A stretch of DNA of 64,000 bases from NCBI RefSeq assembly GCF_002215215.1, contig NZ_CP018632.1, positions 1,546,501-1,610,500 of the forward strand, in the 5' to 3' direction. The notes beneath the pieces were generated by a model that did no database searches, was not told where the DNA came from, and was given only the letters and a program-made list of their open reading frames with translations. Position numbers and translations under genes: made by a program. Of this stretch, positions 20,350 through 29,233 are shown one piece after another (position 1 is the first letter of the stretch; each line of letters starts with the position of its first letter). This stretch comes from Granulosicoccus antarcticus IMCC3135 (GTDB lineage: Bacteria; Pseudomonadota; Gammaproteobacteria; Granulosicoccales; Granulosicoccaceae).

Positions 20350-23300
20350 ATGCAATGGATCACCCCCGCCGTCAGGGAACAGGTTGATCAGATTATCGAA
20401 AAGATCCCAACAGGGACCCGCGATGCCTCCCTGCTGAGCACGTGGCTATTGCCCGTCTGTGCTGTCAGCCCCTATATGGCGCGTGTGGCATCGCAATACC
20501 CCCAATCTATCCAGGCTCTTCTCGATACCGGCGCCTTGCAATCTGGCAGTGAGTCACCGGATGTGGCCCAGATGCTGGAAGAGCTGGAAGCAGCCTGGCA
20601 GGAGCTGCACGGCAAGACACCATTAATGGATAGCAAGCAGCGTGAAGCGGTGCAGCAGGCTCTGCTGCGACAGTTCAGGCATCGTCATCTGTTTCGTATC
20701 CTGTGGAACGATCTGACTAATTCAGCCGAGTTGTTTCGTACGCTTGAGGACCTGTCACTACTCGCTGATGCCTGCATCATTGCCGCTGAGCGCTGGACAC
20801 ATGAGGTGCTGATCACACGTTACGGCGAACCCTGTGATGGGCAGGGGCAGGAACAGCGGCTGATCGTACTGGGTATGGGCAAGCTGGGCGGCTATGAATT
20901 GAATGTGTCGTCAGATATTGATCTGATCTGCCTGTATCCCAGGGCAGGGCAGACGCGCGGTGATGCTCGCGGTAAGGGTATTGTGGAAAACGTGGAGTTC
21001 TTTCGACGTGTTGCACAGGGGCTGACACGTCTGCTCAACAGCACGACCGTGGACGGCTTTGCCTACCGTGTGGATACTCGCCTGCGACCCTTCGGAGAAA
21101 GTGGTCCGCTGGTCATGAACCTGGATGGGTTGGAAAACTACTACCTGACACAGGCTCGCGACTGGGAACGTTACGCGATGATCAAGGCGCGTGCCATTAC
21201 CGGCTCGGCCGCCGCCATCCGGGATTTCGAATCGCTGGTGACACCCTTCGTCTACCGGCGTTATCTGGATTACAACGCGTTCGACTCTCTGCGCGACCTG
21301 AAGGGCAAGATTGCCTTGTCTGTTCGCCAGAAAGGCATGGTGGACAATATCAAGCTGGGTTCGGGCGGGATTCGCGAAGTCGAGTTTATCGGGCAATCCT
21401 TTCAGCTGGTGCGTGGTGGACGCGATGAGCGCCTGCGTTCACGCTCTATCGTGGCGGTGCTGCGCCGCCTGGCTCGTCAAAGACTATTGGAAAACGCCGA
21501 AGTAGAAGGGCTTCTGGAGGCTTACGGTTATCTGCGTCGCGTAGAGAATGCGGTGCAGATGATGCGCGATGAGCAGGTTCACAGCTTGCCGACCGATGAG
21601 ACCGACAAGCAGCGGCTGATTGCGATGCTGGATGAAAGCGATTGGGGGACTTTCCGAAAAACCCTGTCAGTCCATCAGCAGCGTGTCACGGACAGCTTTT
21701 CTGGTCTGTTCGAGATCGAAGAGACAAGCGAACCGAGCGCTGCGATAGCGATTGAACAAGGTGATTCGGATAATGCAGATAGCGATGTCGCAGCCTGTAA
21801 AGATGGAGTGTTAGCGGATATTTTCATCGCCCGTGTGGCTGATACCTGGCGGCTTGTCGGGGTGCCAGATACCGATGATGAGGAGCGTTCGCAGGCATTG
21901 AAACACTGCGGATTCGAGCCCAGTGACGAAATGCTGAGCGCCATAGCCGGTGTCAGTCGAGGTCCGTTCTACAAGCGTCTGACGGCTGAAAGCCAGGAGC
22001 GCGTTGAGCGGGTTGTGCCGATGATCATGCAGCAGGCACTGTGTACGGATCTGCCTTCCGAGACCTTGATCAGATCCCTGGCACTGGTACGTACCGTGGC
22101 AGGACGAAGTGGCTATCTGCAAGTGCTTGGCGATCAGCCGCCGGCTCTGGCACGATTGGTCAAATTGTTTGCAGAGAGTCGCTGGTTGGCCAATTTTGTG
22201 GTGCGCCAACCCATGGTAATTGATGAGCTGCTCAGTGGCGCTGGTACGTATTTGTACCCCGATCATGAATCGGTGCGCGCCGATGCACTGGAGCAGCTGG
22301 AGCGATTGCGTGATGCTGACCTGGAAAGACAGATGGAAACATTGCGACATTATCGTCAGTCACGCGAAATGCGTCTGGCTTGCGCCCAGCTGGATGGCTC
22401 ACTGGCGCTGATGCAGGTCAGCGATCAACTGAGCTGGTTGGCAGAATCTTTGATCGAAGTCGTGCTGGAGCTGGTCAAGATACCGCTGCTGGAGCGCCAT
22501 GGACAGCCGATCTGCCAAACTGTGAATGGTGAGGCGACAGAGAGTCGCGAAACCAGTGTCGGGATTGTGGCTTACGGCAAACTGGGTGGACTGGAGCTGG
22601 GGTTCGGTTCGGACCTGGATCTGGTGTTCCTGCATGACAGCAGTGGTGAAGGGCTGCAAGAAACCAATGGTGAGAAGAGCATCGAGAATTCGGTTTTCTA
22701 TGGTCGGCTGGCACAGAAGTTCGTGCATTTCATGAGCACGACAACGCCGGCCGGGGTGCTGTATGAAATCGATTTGAGGTTGCGTCCCAATGGTAGTTCC
22801 GGGGTACTGGTGACGGGTCTGGAAGCATTTGCCAACTACCAGCGAGGCGATGCCTGGACCTGGGAACATCAGGCTCTGATGCGTGCCCGGGTGGTGTTGG
22901 GTAACGCTGAGTTACGCGAAAAATTCGAACAGACACGCAAGGGGGTTCTGGCGCAGCGCCGTTCCGAATCTGAACTGCGTGAGGCGGTGGCCAGCATGCG
23001 TGAGCGCATGCGGATCAATCTGGGTAGCAACCGGGCCGATAGCATGCATCTGAAACAAGATGCGGGTGGTGTGGCTGATATTGAATTTATCGTGCAGTAC
23101 CTGGTGCTGGCACATGCCGCTGATCATCCCTCATTGCTGACTTATACCGACAATATTCGCGTACTGGACGTGATAGAAGCTGAGCAATTGCTGCCGGCCG
23201 CTGATGTGTGCGTTTTGCGAGACAGCTATCTGGCATTGCGCGATCGCCTGCATCGACAAGCCTTGCAGGAAGCCCCCTCAGTGGTGCCGCTGGACGATGC

Positions 23301-23385
23301 ATTGATTAGCTTGCGCGATGCGGTTATCGTTCTCAGGACACAAATACTGGGGCCAGCGGCTCCGGTATCAGGCTCGGAGCCATGA
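20350..23385 (+). CDS. glnE: Bifunctional glutamine synthetase adenylyltransferase/deadenylylase
   Basis: About 1011 residues from the ATG at 20350; the open frame begins at 20260 and a GTG at 20332 is also possible, so the N-terminus is uncertain. GlnE adds and removes AMP on glutamine synthetase in response to PII. Both nucleotidyltransferase domains are complete: GMGKLGGYELNVSSDIDLI in the N-terminal half (deadenylylation) and YGKLGGLELGFGSDLDLVFL in the C-terminal half (adenylylation), each followed by a GlnD-PII-uridylyltransferase-like helical domain. It is slightly longer than the Escherichia coli protein (946). Divergent from the ABC ATPase gene. Confidence 0.96.
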   Translation: MQWITPAVREQVDQIIEKIPTGTRDASLLSTWLLPVCAVSPYMARVASQYPQSIQALLDTGALQSGSESPDVAQMLEELEAAWQELHGKTPLMDSKQREAVQQALLRQFRHRHLFRILWNDLTNSAELFRTLEDLSLLADACIIAAERWTHEVLITRYGEPCDGQGQEQRLIVLGMGKLGGYELNVSSDIDLICLYPRAGQTRGDARGKGIVENVEFFRRVAQGLTRLLNSTTVDGFAYRVDTRLRPFGESGPLVMNLDGLENYYLTQARDWERYAMIKARAITGSAAAIRDFESLVTPFVYRRYLDYNAFDSLRDLKGKIALSVRQKGMVDNIKLGSGGIREVEFIGQSFQLVRGGRDERLRSRSIVAVLRRLARQRLLENAEVEGLLEAYGYLRRVENAVQMMRDEQVHSLPTDETDKQRLIAMLDESDWGTFRKTLSVHQQRVTDSFSGLFEIEETSEPSAAIAIEQGDSDNADSDVAACKDGVLADIFIARVADTWRLVGVPDTDDEERSQALKHCGFEPSDEMLSAIAGVSRGPFYKRLTAESQERVERVVPMIMQQALCTDLPSETLIRSLALVRTVAGRSGYLQVLGDQPPALARLVKLFAESRWLANFVVRQPMVIDELLSGAGTYLYPDHESVRADALEQLERLRDADLERQMETLRHYRQSREMRLACAQLDGSLALMQVSDQLSWLAESLIEVVLELVKIPLLERHGQPICQTVNGEATESRETSVGIVAYGKLGGLELGFGSDLDLVFLHDSSGEGLQETNGEKSIENSVFYGRLAQKFVHFMSTTTPAGVLYEIDLRLRPNGSSGVLVTGLEAFANYQRGDAWTWEHQALMRARVVLGNAELREKFEQTRKGVLAQRRSESELREAVASMRERMRINLGSNRADSMHLKQDAGGVADIEFIVQYLVLAHAADHPSLLTYTDNIRVLDVIEAEQLLPAADVCVLRDSYLALRDRLHRQALQEAPSVVPLDDALISLRDAVIVLRTQILGPAAPVSGSEP

Positions 23386-23472
23386 GCGCAGATGCATCAA
23401 TTGTCAAATTCCCTGGCCCACCTATCCAGTACACTACTGGCTGAGTAATCGTTCAAAGAGATCTTCAGACTC

Positions 23473-23703
23473 ATGCAGCAACCCAATTCTCAAACTTTCG
23501 TTGAAGTGACCAGCGATGAACTCCCCATTCATTGTCCGACGCCGGACAGTTCATTGTGGAACAGCCACCCAAGAGTGTTCATTCCTCTGCATGAATCGCC
23601 TGAGGCACGCTGTTCCTATTGCGGTACCGTCTATCGTCTGGTTAAGGAAAAAACCGCGGTGGCGAATCAGCCCGTTGAAACTGAAACGCAAAACCAGCCC
23701 TGA
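23473..23703 (+). CDS. Small zinc-finger protein (zf-CHCC type)
   Basis: 76 residues. A CHCC-type zinc site is visible: HCPTPDSSLWNSHPRVFIPL with the His ligand, then ARCSYCGTVYRL. This resembles the family found as the mitochondrial complex I subunit NDUFS6 and as free small proteins in proteobacteria, where the gene often sits near ilvE or lipopolysaccharide core genes. Here it lies between glnE and kdkA. Function unknown. Confidence 0.85.
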   Translation: MQQPNSQTFVEVTSDELPIHCPTPDSSLWNSHPRVFIPLHESPEARCSYCGTVYRLVKEKTAVANQPVETETQNQP

Positions 23704-23738
23704 TCTGTACGGGGGCAATAAACCATCGCTGCAATCTG

Positions 23739-24506
23739 ATGATTCCGATAGTCACCGAGTGTCCGGACAAGTTGCCTGGAACCACCTGGCGATATTGTCA
23801 GGTTCCCGACCTGGCCTTTGACCCGATCATCTTTGATGAGCAACAGCTCAGCGCTCGCAAGATGATTACCGGTGCTGCCAAGGCTGGCAGAGGCAATACG
23901 TTTTTCTTTACTTTCGGGGGGCAGGCCTTGGTGCTGCGTCATTATCATCGTGGCGGGCTGGTGCAACGACTCAGCAAGGATCGTTATCTGTTTACCGGAC
24001 TTGAACGTACCCGCTCGATGCATGAATTTGATGTCATGGCACAGTTGCATCAACAAGGCTTTCCGGTATCGGTGCCGTATGCCTGCCAGGTTGTGCATCA
24101 AGGCTTGTTTTATCGTGCAAGTCTGGTGACGCACAAGCTGGATGCCCAGACGCTGGCTGAAAGGCTGGCGACGCTTACCTTGCGACCCCTGACTCAAAAA
24201 GTCTGGGCGGATATGGGCGAGACGCTGGCAAGGCTGCATGCGAAGGGTATCTATCATGCGGATCTGAACGCGCATAACATCATGCTGAACGAGGACAACG
24301 ATAAGGTTTCGGTGATTGACTTTGATCGGGCACAGCCGCGCACACTGCCTGCGGGTAATCCGGCTAGTGGCTGGTGTTTGTCCAATATCCAGCGTCTTGA
24401 GCGTTCGCTGGTCAAGATCAGTTCAGATGATCAGGCATATGCGGACGGCCTGGCAACACTCAAGCATCACTGGGCGCAGAATCTGAAGTCGCTGACAGCA
24501 GGGTAG
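23739..24506 (+). CDS. kdkA: 3-deoxy-D-manno-octulosonic acid (Kdo) kinase
   Basis: 255 residues. Protein-kinase-like fold with catalytic-loop motif HADLNAHNIMLN and metal-binding VIDFDRAQPR. KdkA phosphorylates Kdo at O-4 in the inner core of lipopolysaccharide. Conserved opening features are GNTFFFTFGGQALVLRHYHR and GGLVQRLSKDRYLFTGLERT. It converges on waaA (Kdo transferase), so both enzymes of the Kdo step are neighbours. The start ATG lacks an obvious ribosome site. Possession of KdkA often goes with a monofunctional WaaA; that is inference for this organism. Confidence 0.93.
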   Translation: MIPIVTECPDKLPGTTWRYCQVPDLAFDPIIFDEQQLSARKMITGAAKAGRGNTFFFTFGGQALVLRHYHRGGLVQRLSKDRYLFTGLERTRSMHEFDVMAQLHQQGFPVSVPYACQVVHQGLFYRASLVTHKLDAQTLAERLATLTLRPLTQKVWADMGETLARLHAKGIYHADLNAHNIMLNEDNDKVSVIDFDRAQPRTLPAGNPASGWCLSNIQRLERSLVKISSDDQAYADGLATLKHHWAQNLKSLTAG

Positions 24507-24511
24507 TCAGG

Positions 24512-24535
24512 AGGTAGCCAGGAAGTGCGCTACCT
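24512..24535. terminator. Hairpin between kdkA and waaA
   Basis: AGGTAGC and GCTACCT pair as a 7-bp stem with a 10-base loop, six bases after the kdkA stop and before the converging waaA end. On the plus strand it is followed by TTGGTGTT, a weak T-rich stretch. Likely shared end of the two convergent transcripts. Confidence 0.45.
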
Positions 24536-24562
24536 TGGTGTTATCGCAGGTCTGTTCTGGAG

Positions 24563-25807
24563 TCAGGACAAAGCCGTCATATAGCGCTGCAGCACGTTCT
24601 GGCTATCCTCTGATACTTGCAAGGCACGTGCGGCCATGTCCCGGTGGCGGGCTTGCCCTTGTGCCGCTTCACAGAGAAAGCGGATGGCCTCGTCGCTGCT
24701 CTGGGCAATATCAATGGCGTTGCTGTTCCGCATCAATTGCATGATGTCATCAAAATTGCCGGTGTGCGGTCCGACAACGATGGGGCAGGAATATCGGGCA
24801 GGTTCCAGCATGTTGTGACCACCGCGAGTGATCAATGATCCGCCGACAAAACAGGCGCTGGCAAAAGAGTACCAAGCTTGTAATTCTCCCAGCGTGTCCG
24901 CCAGGTAGATCTGATCACCGCTTGCCGGTTGCTGGCCTGCTGAACGTTGCGACACACCAGCACCCAGCGCTCGCAAATCCCTCAGAATCGCCGAGCCACG
25001 TTCTGGGTGGCGCGGCACGATGACCAGTAGTTCGTCTTTTACAGCCTGTTTCAGCCAACTGCCCGCCAGTTGCACTTCCTCATCAGCATGGGTCGAGGCT
25101 GCCAGCACATAGCGTCCTGGAATAAGAGGCGTATCGACAGGGGTATCAGTACTCTGCGTGTATTTCAGGTTGCCGATCAGCTCCACCTGGGCGGCGGGTG
25201 TGCCTAGTGCGATGAAATTATCGACGTCCTGTTGTGAGCGGGCCAGAACCCGGACAGGCGACAAAGCCCGGCGGTAACTGCTGGCCAGTAATCCATCTGA
25301 TTGTTTGCTGGTGCGGCTGGACAAGCGTCCGTTGATGATGGTTAATGCAACACCTGTACGTTCGCAATGTGAGTATAACCAGGGCCATATTTCAGTTTCG
25401 ACAATCCAGCCGCGACCAGCAGGTAGTTGCTCCAGAAAGCGCCGACAGGCACCCGGAAAATCAATGGGTAAATACTGGTGTTGTATGTCGGGTAGCGCTT
25501 GTTTTGCCAGAACGGCAGCACCGGTAGGCGTGCCCGTCGTGAGCAGTACCTTGTCGCCGGTGTGCTGCTGCCATTCTCTGATGAGCGGCAAAACGGTTAG
25601 CACTTCACCGACCGAGGCAGCATGCACCCAGAGCTTCACATCCTGTTCGGGTGGTGAGAGTTCTGCGGTTAAGCTTGTTGAATAAATGCCCAGTCGTTGC
25701 CACCAGTAACGCCTTCCGCCATCTTTTAAAGCGCGCCATAAGGTGTAGCCTGCCAGTAACGGGCTCAGTGCTCGAATCAGCAGGCGATAACGCCAGGGAG
25801 GTGTCAT
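24563..25807 (-). CDS. waaA: Kdo transferase WaaA
   Basis: 414 residues. Inner-membrane-associated GT-B glycosyltransferase that adds Kdo from CMP-Kdo to lipid IVA. Family features: an N-terminal hydrophobic segment (YRLLIRALSPLLAGYTLW), WVHAASVGEVLTVLPLI with the conserved Glu, ETEIWPWLYSHCERTGVAL, LIGNLKYTQS and the C-terminal GGSLITRGGHNMLEPARYSC. The start ATG overlaps the stop of the upstream acyltransferase gene by four bases. Confidence 0.96.
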   Translation of the reverse strand: MTPPWRYRLLIRALSPLLAGYTLWRALKDGGRRYWWQRLGIYSTSLTAELSPPEQDVKLWVHAASVGEVLTVLPLIREWQQHTGDKVLLTTGTPTGAAVLAKQALPDIQHQYLPIDFPGACRRFLEQLPAGRGWIVETEIWPWLYSHCERTGVALTIINGRLSSRTSKQSDGLLASSYRRALSPVRVLARSQQDVDNFIALGTPAAQVELIGNLKYTQSTDTPVDTPLIPGRYVLAASTHADEEVQLAGSWLKQAVKDELLVIVPRHPERGSAILRDLRALGAGVSQRSAGQQPASGDQIYLADTLGELQAWYSFASACFVGGSLITRGGHNMLEPARYSCPIVVGPHTGNFDDIMQLMRNSNAIDIAQSSDEAIRFLCEAAQGQARHRDMAARALQVSEDSQNVLQRYMTALS

Positions 25808-26712
25808 TTGTAGGGGCTGGGATGCTCGCGAGAGGGTGGTTTGAACCGTTTGTGTGCCCAGAGATACTGTTCGGGCTGGGTGCGGACCTGTGCTTCGAGC
25901 AAATCATTCACCTGCTGAGTTGCTGCAAGCAAATCGTCAGAATCGAACTCCACCGGTGGCAGAAAGCGAAAGGCATAACCCTCACCGTTGCTCTTGCGTT
26001 CCGGTATGAAAGGGATGACCGTAGCGCCGGTCATTCTCACAATACGAGCAGAGCCGCTGGTGGTCAGTACCGGTTGGCCGAAATAGCGGGTAGGGATACC
26101 ACCGTGGCTGACTGAGACACTCTGATCGGGTGAGTACCAGACAACTTCGCCGGCTCGCAGGCGCCGTACCATCTCTCTGATGGCGCGGTTATCGATCATG
26201 CCGTCCATATGACGATTGCGTTGGTACAGTAAATACGCTGCAAACAAAGGGTTTTTTGGTGGATCGTACACAGCCCGCATCGGCCATCGTGCTCCGAAGA
26301 TGGCGGCGCAGAGTTCAAGCACGGTGAAATGTGCTTGCAGCAGAATGACGCCCTTACCCTTCAGCAATGCCTCATCGACGTATTCTGTGCCGCTTGTTTC
26401 AATCGGACCAATCGTGTCGATACTGCGATACCAGGTCCAGGCAGTTTCACCCATCGCCATGCCGACATGTCGGAATGCATCTTTTGCCAACGCCTTGCGT
26501 GCCGGTTCGGAAAGCTCGGGAAAGGCGAGGCGCAGATTGGTCAGTGTTGTATGACGGCGACTGATCAGCAAGGCGTATGTCAGTAGTCCCAACCCCCTGC
26601 TGATACGCATGACGAGAGGATAGGGCAGGCGTGTCAGCAACCAGAAACAACCGAATCCCAGCCAGGTTGGCCAGAATCGCGGCGCAAGAAATTCCCGCGC
26701 TTGAAAGCTCAA
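25804..26712 (-). CDS. Lipid A biosynthesis late acyltransferase (LpxL/LpxM family)
   Basis: 302 residues, one N-terminal hydrophobic segment. The HX4E catalytic motif is in LLQAHFTVLELCAAIFG. Other conserved parts are MRAVYDPPKNPLF, SPDQSVSVSHGGIPTRYFGQ and a C-terminal PEQYLWAHKRFK. These enzymes add secondary acyl chains (laurate or myristate) to Kdo2-lipid A. Being coupled to waaA, it probably acts directly after Kdo transfer. I cannot tell LpxL from LpxM or LpxP by eye. Confidence 0.92.
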   Translation of the reverse strand: MSFQAREFLAPRFWPTWLGFGCFWLLTRLPYPLVMRISRGLGLLTYALLISRRHTTLTNLRLAFPELSEPARKALAKDAFRHVGMAMGETAWTWYRSIDTIGPIETSGTEYVDEALLKGKGVILLQAHFTVLELCAAIFGARWPMRAVYDPPKNPLFAAYLLYQRNRHMDGMIDNRAIREMVRRLRAGEVVWYSPDQSVSVSHGGIPTRYFGQPVLTTSGSARIVRMTGATVIPFIPERKSNGEGYAFRFLPPVEFDSDDLLAATQQVNDLLEAQVRTQPEQYLWAHKRFKPPSREHPSPYK

Positions 26713-26722
26713 GCAGACCCCC

Positions 26723-28075
26723 TTATTCGACTTCGCCCAGAAAAAGATTGATGGAGTAGATATCGTCTTCAGAGAGAGTTCCGGCGGCAGCCTTCAGGTT
26801 CAGTGAATTGATGATGTAGTCATAACGGGCGCCTGCGTAGTCGGAGCGCGCACTAAAGGTGTCACGTAACGCTTGCAAGACCTCGACGGAGGTTCGTGTA
26901 CCGGCGCGAAAGCCTGCTTCAGTGGCCTCTGCAGATTTTTGTGTGGACTCCAGTGCCTGACGAAATGCCTTGACCAGGCTGATAGATGCCTGCACGCCCC
27001 GGTAGCCATCACGTGTTTGCTGGATGGTCGCCCGTTGCTGGGCCAGCAGTTGCTCACCTGATGATAGTGACAAGGCGCGAGCTTGTGCAACCTGGGCGTT
27101 GACCAGACCACCGGTGAGGATAGGGAAGACCAGTTGCAGCTTGATTTCGGCGACATCTGCATCACTTCGATTTATCTGATCGGTTGTGCTGGAGGCCGCC
27201 GAGCCTACCAGGTCCAGCGTGGGATAACGCTCGGCACGCTCGATATCAACCTGCATCTGGCTGCTGTCGTCGGAAAGGCGAGCAATGACCAGCTCAAGAT
27301 TCTGATCGACGGCCATGTCTACCCATGCATCGATATTGGCAGGGTCGGGTGGCAGCAGTGGCGAATCCTCTGCCAGCGGCGCCAGTGTCTCAGGGGTCTG
27401 GCCACTGATCAGGACCAGCGCTTCCTGGGCGGTTGAGAGCTGATTGGCGGCGGCAATCTCCTGAGCAACCGCCAGATCGTATTGCGCCTGGGCTGAGCGC
27501 ACGTCAGTAATGGGTACCAGACCGACATCAAAGCGGCGTTCGGCCTGCTCCAGCTGACGGCTGATGGCTTCAAGCTCAGATTGGCTGAATTCGACATTGG
27601 CATCGGCACGCAAGACATCGAAATAGGCGGTAGCGACACGCAGAATCAGTGTCTGGCCAAGAGCTGCGTATTGTGCTTCGGCCTGCATGACGTTGAGCTC
27701 TGCCTGATCGAGCAACTTGCTGCCAGAGCGGTTGAATAGCGTCTGGCTGAGCGACAGTGACAGGGCTGTTTCGTTATAGGGTCCTTCACCATCGTCTGCC
27801 AGCGTGCTGATGCCAGCTTCGCCACCAAAAGTCAGCTGTGGCCTGAAGGTGGAGCGTGCCAGAGGAATGCGTTCACGCGCAGCTTCCAGATCGTATTGAG
27901 AGGCCGAGTATTCCGCATCGTACTCTCGGGCCTGCTCGTAGACTTCCTGCAGGTCGACCGCTTGCGCGGCGCTGGCGAACAGGAGTGGAGCTGCGATCAA
28001 GGTAGTGCGGGCCGCGCGGATACTTAGAGCCAGAGTAGACAGGCTCAGGGTCGAAGGGAGGTTCACTTTGGTCAT
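26723..28075 (-). CDS. tolC: TolC family outer-membrane channel protein
   Basis: 450 residues with a signal peptide (LIAAPLLFASAAQAVDLQEV, cleavage likely after AQA). Two OEP repeats of long coiled-coil helices: EVYEQAREYDAEYSASQYDL in the first half and the second after about 230. The set of sequence features (SLSLSQTLFNRSG, FRAGTRTSVEVLQALRDTFS, RYDYIINSLNLKAAAGTLS) is typical of TolC rather than of RND-operon OprM lipoproteins. It serves as exit duct for tripartite efflux pumps and type I secretion. The start abuts the stop of the isoaspartate methyltransferase-like gene, an association seen in many gammaproteobacteria. Confidence 0.93.
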   Translation of the reverse strand: MTKVNLPSTLSLSTLALSIRAARTTLIAAPLLFASAAQAVDLQEVYEQAREYDAEYSASQYDLEAARERIPLARSTFRPQLTFGGEAGISTLADDGEGPYNETALSLSLSQTLFNRSGSKLLDQAELNVMQAEAQYAALGQTLILRVATAYFDVLRADANVEFSQSELEAISRQLEQAERRFDVGLVPITDVRSAQAQYDLAVAQEIAAANQLSTAQEALVLISGQTPETLAPLAEDSPLLPPDPANIDAWVDMAVDQNLELVIARLSDDSSQMQVDIERAERYPTLDLVGSAASSTTDQINRSDADVAEIKLQLVFPILTGGLVNAQVAQARALSLSSGEQLLAQQRATIQQTRDGYRGVQASISLVKAFRQALESTQKSAEATEAGFRAGTRTSVEVLQALRDTFSARSDYAGARYDYIINSLNLKAAAGTLSEDDIYSINLFLGEVE

Positions 28076-28737
28076 TAGAATACGAAGCTGGGTGTTTCGG
28101 AGTCAAAATTGACAAGAGGGTCGACGTTGGTTTCAAACAGACTTTCACGGCTCCATTCCGTTTCACTCACTCTGGTGACAAGCACGGCTTCCATGGTGGG
28201 CTGTGAGGTGTCGCCGATCAGGGCAAACAGTCGGCCACCGATCTTCAGTTTATTGCGGTAAAAATCCGGAATGGAAGGAATGGCGCCGGAGAAAGCGATG
28301 GCATTGTAACCATCGCGTGCATCCCAGGAGCTCGTGGCGTCCTGGTGCAGTACCGTGACATTGCTGACGCCCATGGTTTGCAGTCGCGCTTTTGCAGCAT
28401 CGGCAAGTTCGGGGATGATCTCGATACTGTCAACATGTGCACAGAGGCGTGCAAGGCAGGCCGTAAGATAGCCGCTACCGGTGCCTATTTCCAGAACGGT
28501 ATCGGTCAATTCCAATAACAGAGCCTGAAGCAATCGGCCATCTACCGTCGGTTTGAGCATGTGCTGCCCATGACCGATGGGGAGGGGGTAATCACTGTAG
28601 GCAATTCCCTGGTGTGCAGGTTCCAGAAAAGAATCCCTTGGTACCAGAGACAGAACATCCAGAACGTGTTGATCAAGTACGTCCCAAGGGCGCACTTGTT
28701 GTTCGATCATGTTGTTGCGGGCTTGCTGTAGATCCAT
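28075..28737 (-). CDS. Protein-L-isoaspartate O-methyltransferase family protein
   Basis: 220 residues. SAM motif I is VLEIGTGSGYLTACLARLCA; other PCMT signatures are MIEQQVRPWDVLDQHVLDVL, DYPLPIGHGQHMLKPTVDGR and NAIAFSGAIPSIPDF. The family repairs isoaspartyl residues, but this tolC-linked branch differs from the stationary-phase Pcm and its true substrate is uncertain. The stop overlaps the tolC start by one base, so translation is probably coupled. Confidence 0.88.
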   Translation of the reverse strand: MDLQQARNNMIEQQVRPWDVLDQHVLDVLSLVPRDSFLEPAHQGIAYSDYPLPIGHGQHMLKPTVDGRLLQALLLELTDTVLEIGTGSGYLTACLARLCAHVDSIEIIPELADAAKARLQTMGVSNVTVLHQDATSSWDARDGYNAIAFSGAIPSIPDFYRNKLKIGGRLFALIGDTSQPTMEAVLVTRVSETEWSRESLFETNVDPLVNFDSETPSFVF

Positions 28738-29004
28738 GAGAAGGCCGGAGTGTCAGATTATGATTCTGGGGCGTGCACCCTACGCGGGTAAACGCAACTG
28801 TGATGCGAATTATAGGCCAAGCAACCCCCGTGTCATGTATCAAGCTGAAACAGCGATGACCTGCCAGACAGGCAGGCGACAATATTCATCAGTGTGCCTG
28901 CTTCATCATGCATTCGACAGGGGAGGGCCAGTGAACTAATCGCCATCTGATTCTTACGCTATGCGGAGTAAATGACGAGTGTATTCAGATGGTTAATGGT
29001 AATT

Positions 29005-29208
29005 CTATTCAGGTTTTACGCTGGTTGCCTGTGGACCCTTGGCACCGTCTTCTACGTCGAAGGATACTTTCTGGCCTTCAGCAAGAGTTTTGAACCCGTC
29101 GCCGGTAATGGCGGAAAAATGAACAAATACATCTTCTCCACCACCCTCCTGAGTCACAAAGCCAAAACCTTTGGCTTCGTTAAACCATTTGACTGTTCCT
29201 GTCGGCAT
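29005..29208 (-). CDS. Cold-shock domain protein (CspA family)
   Basis: 67 residues from the ATG at 29208 ([20 protein letters not shown]), with GAGGAGC about 7 bases upstream. RNP1 (KGFGFV) and RNP2 (DVFVHFSAI) are intact. These single-stranded nucleic acid binding proteins melt RNA structure. It lies only 25 bases downstream of the DEAD-box helicase gene on the same strand, so both RNA-remodelling genes may be co-transcribed. A longer in-frame open reading frame upstream overlaps the helicase tail and is not real. Confidence 0.95.
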   Translation of the reverse strand: MPTGTVKWFNEAKGFGFVTQEGGGEDVFVHFSAITGDGFKTLAEGQKVSFDVEDGAKGPQATSVKPE

Positions 29209-29233
29209 TATTCTGCTCCTCGATGACTTGAAC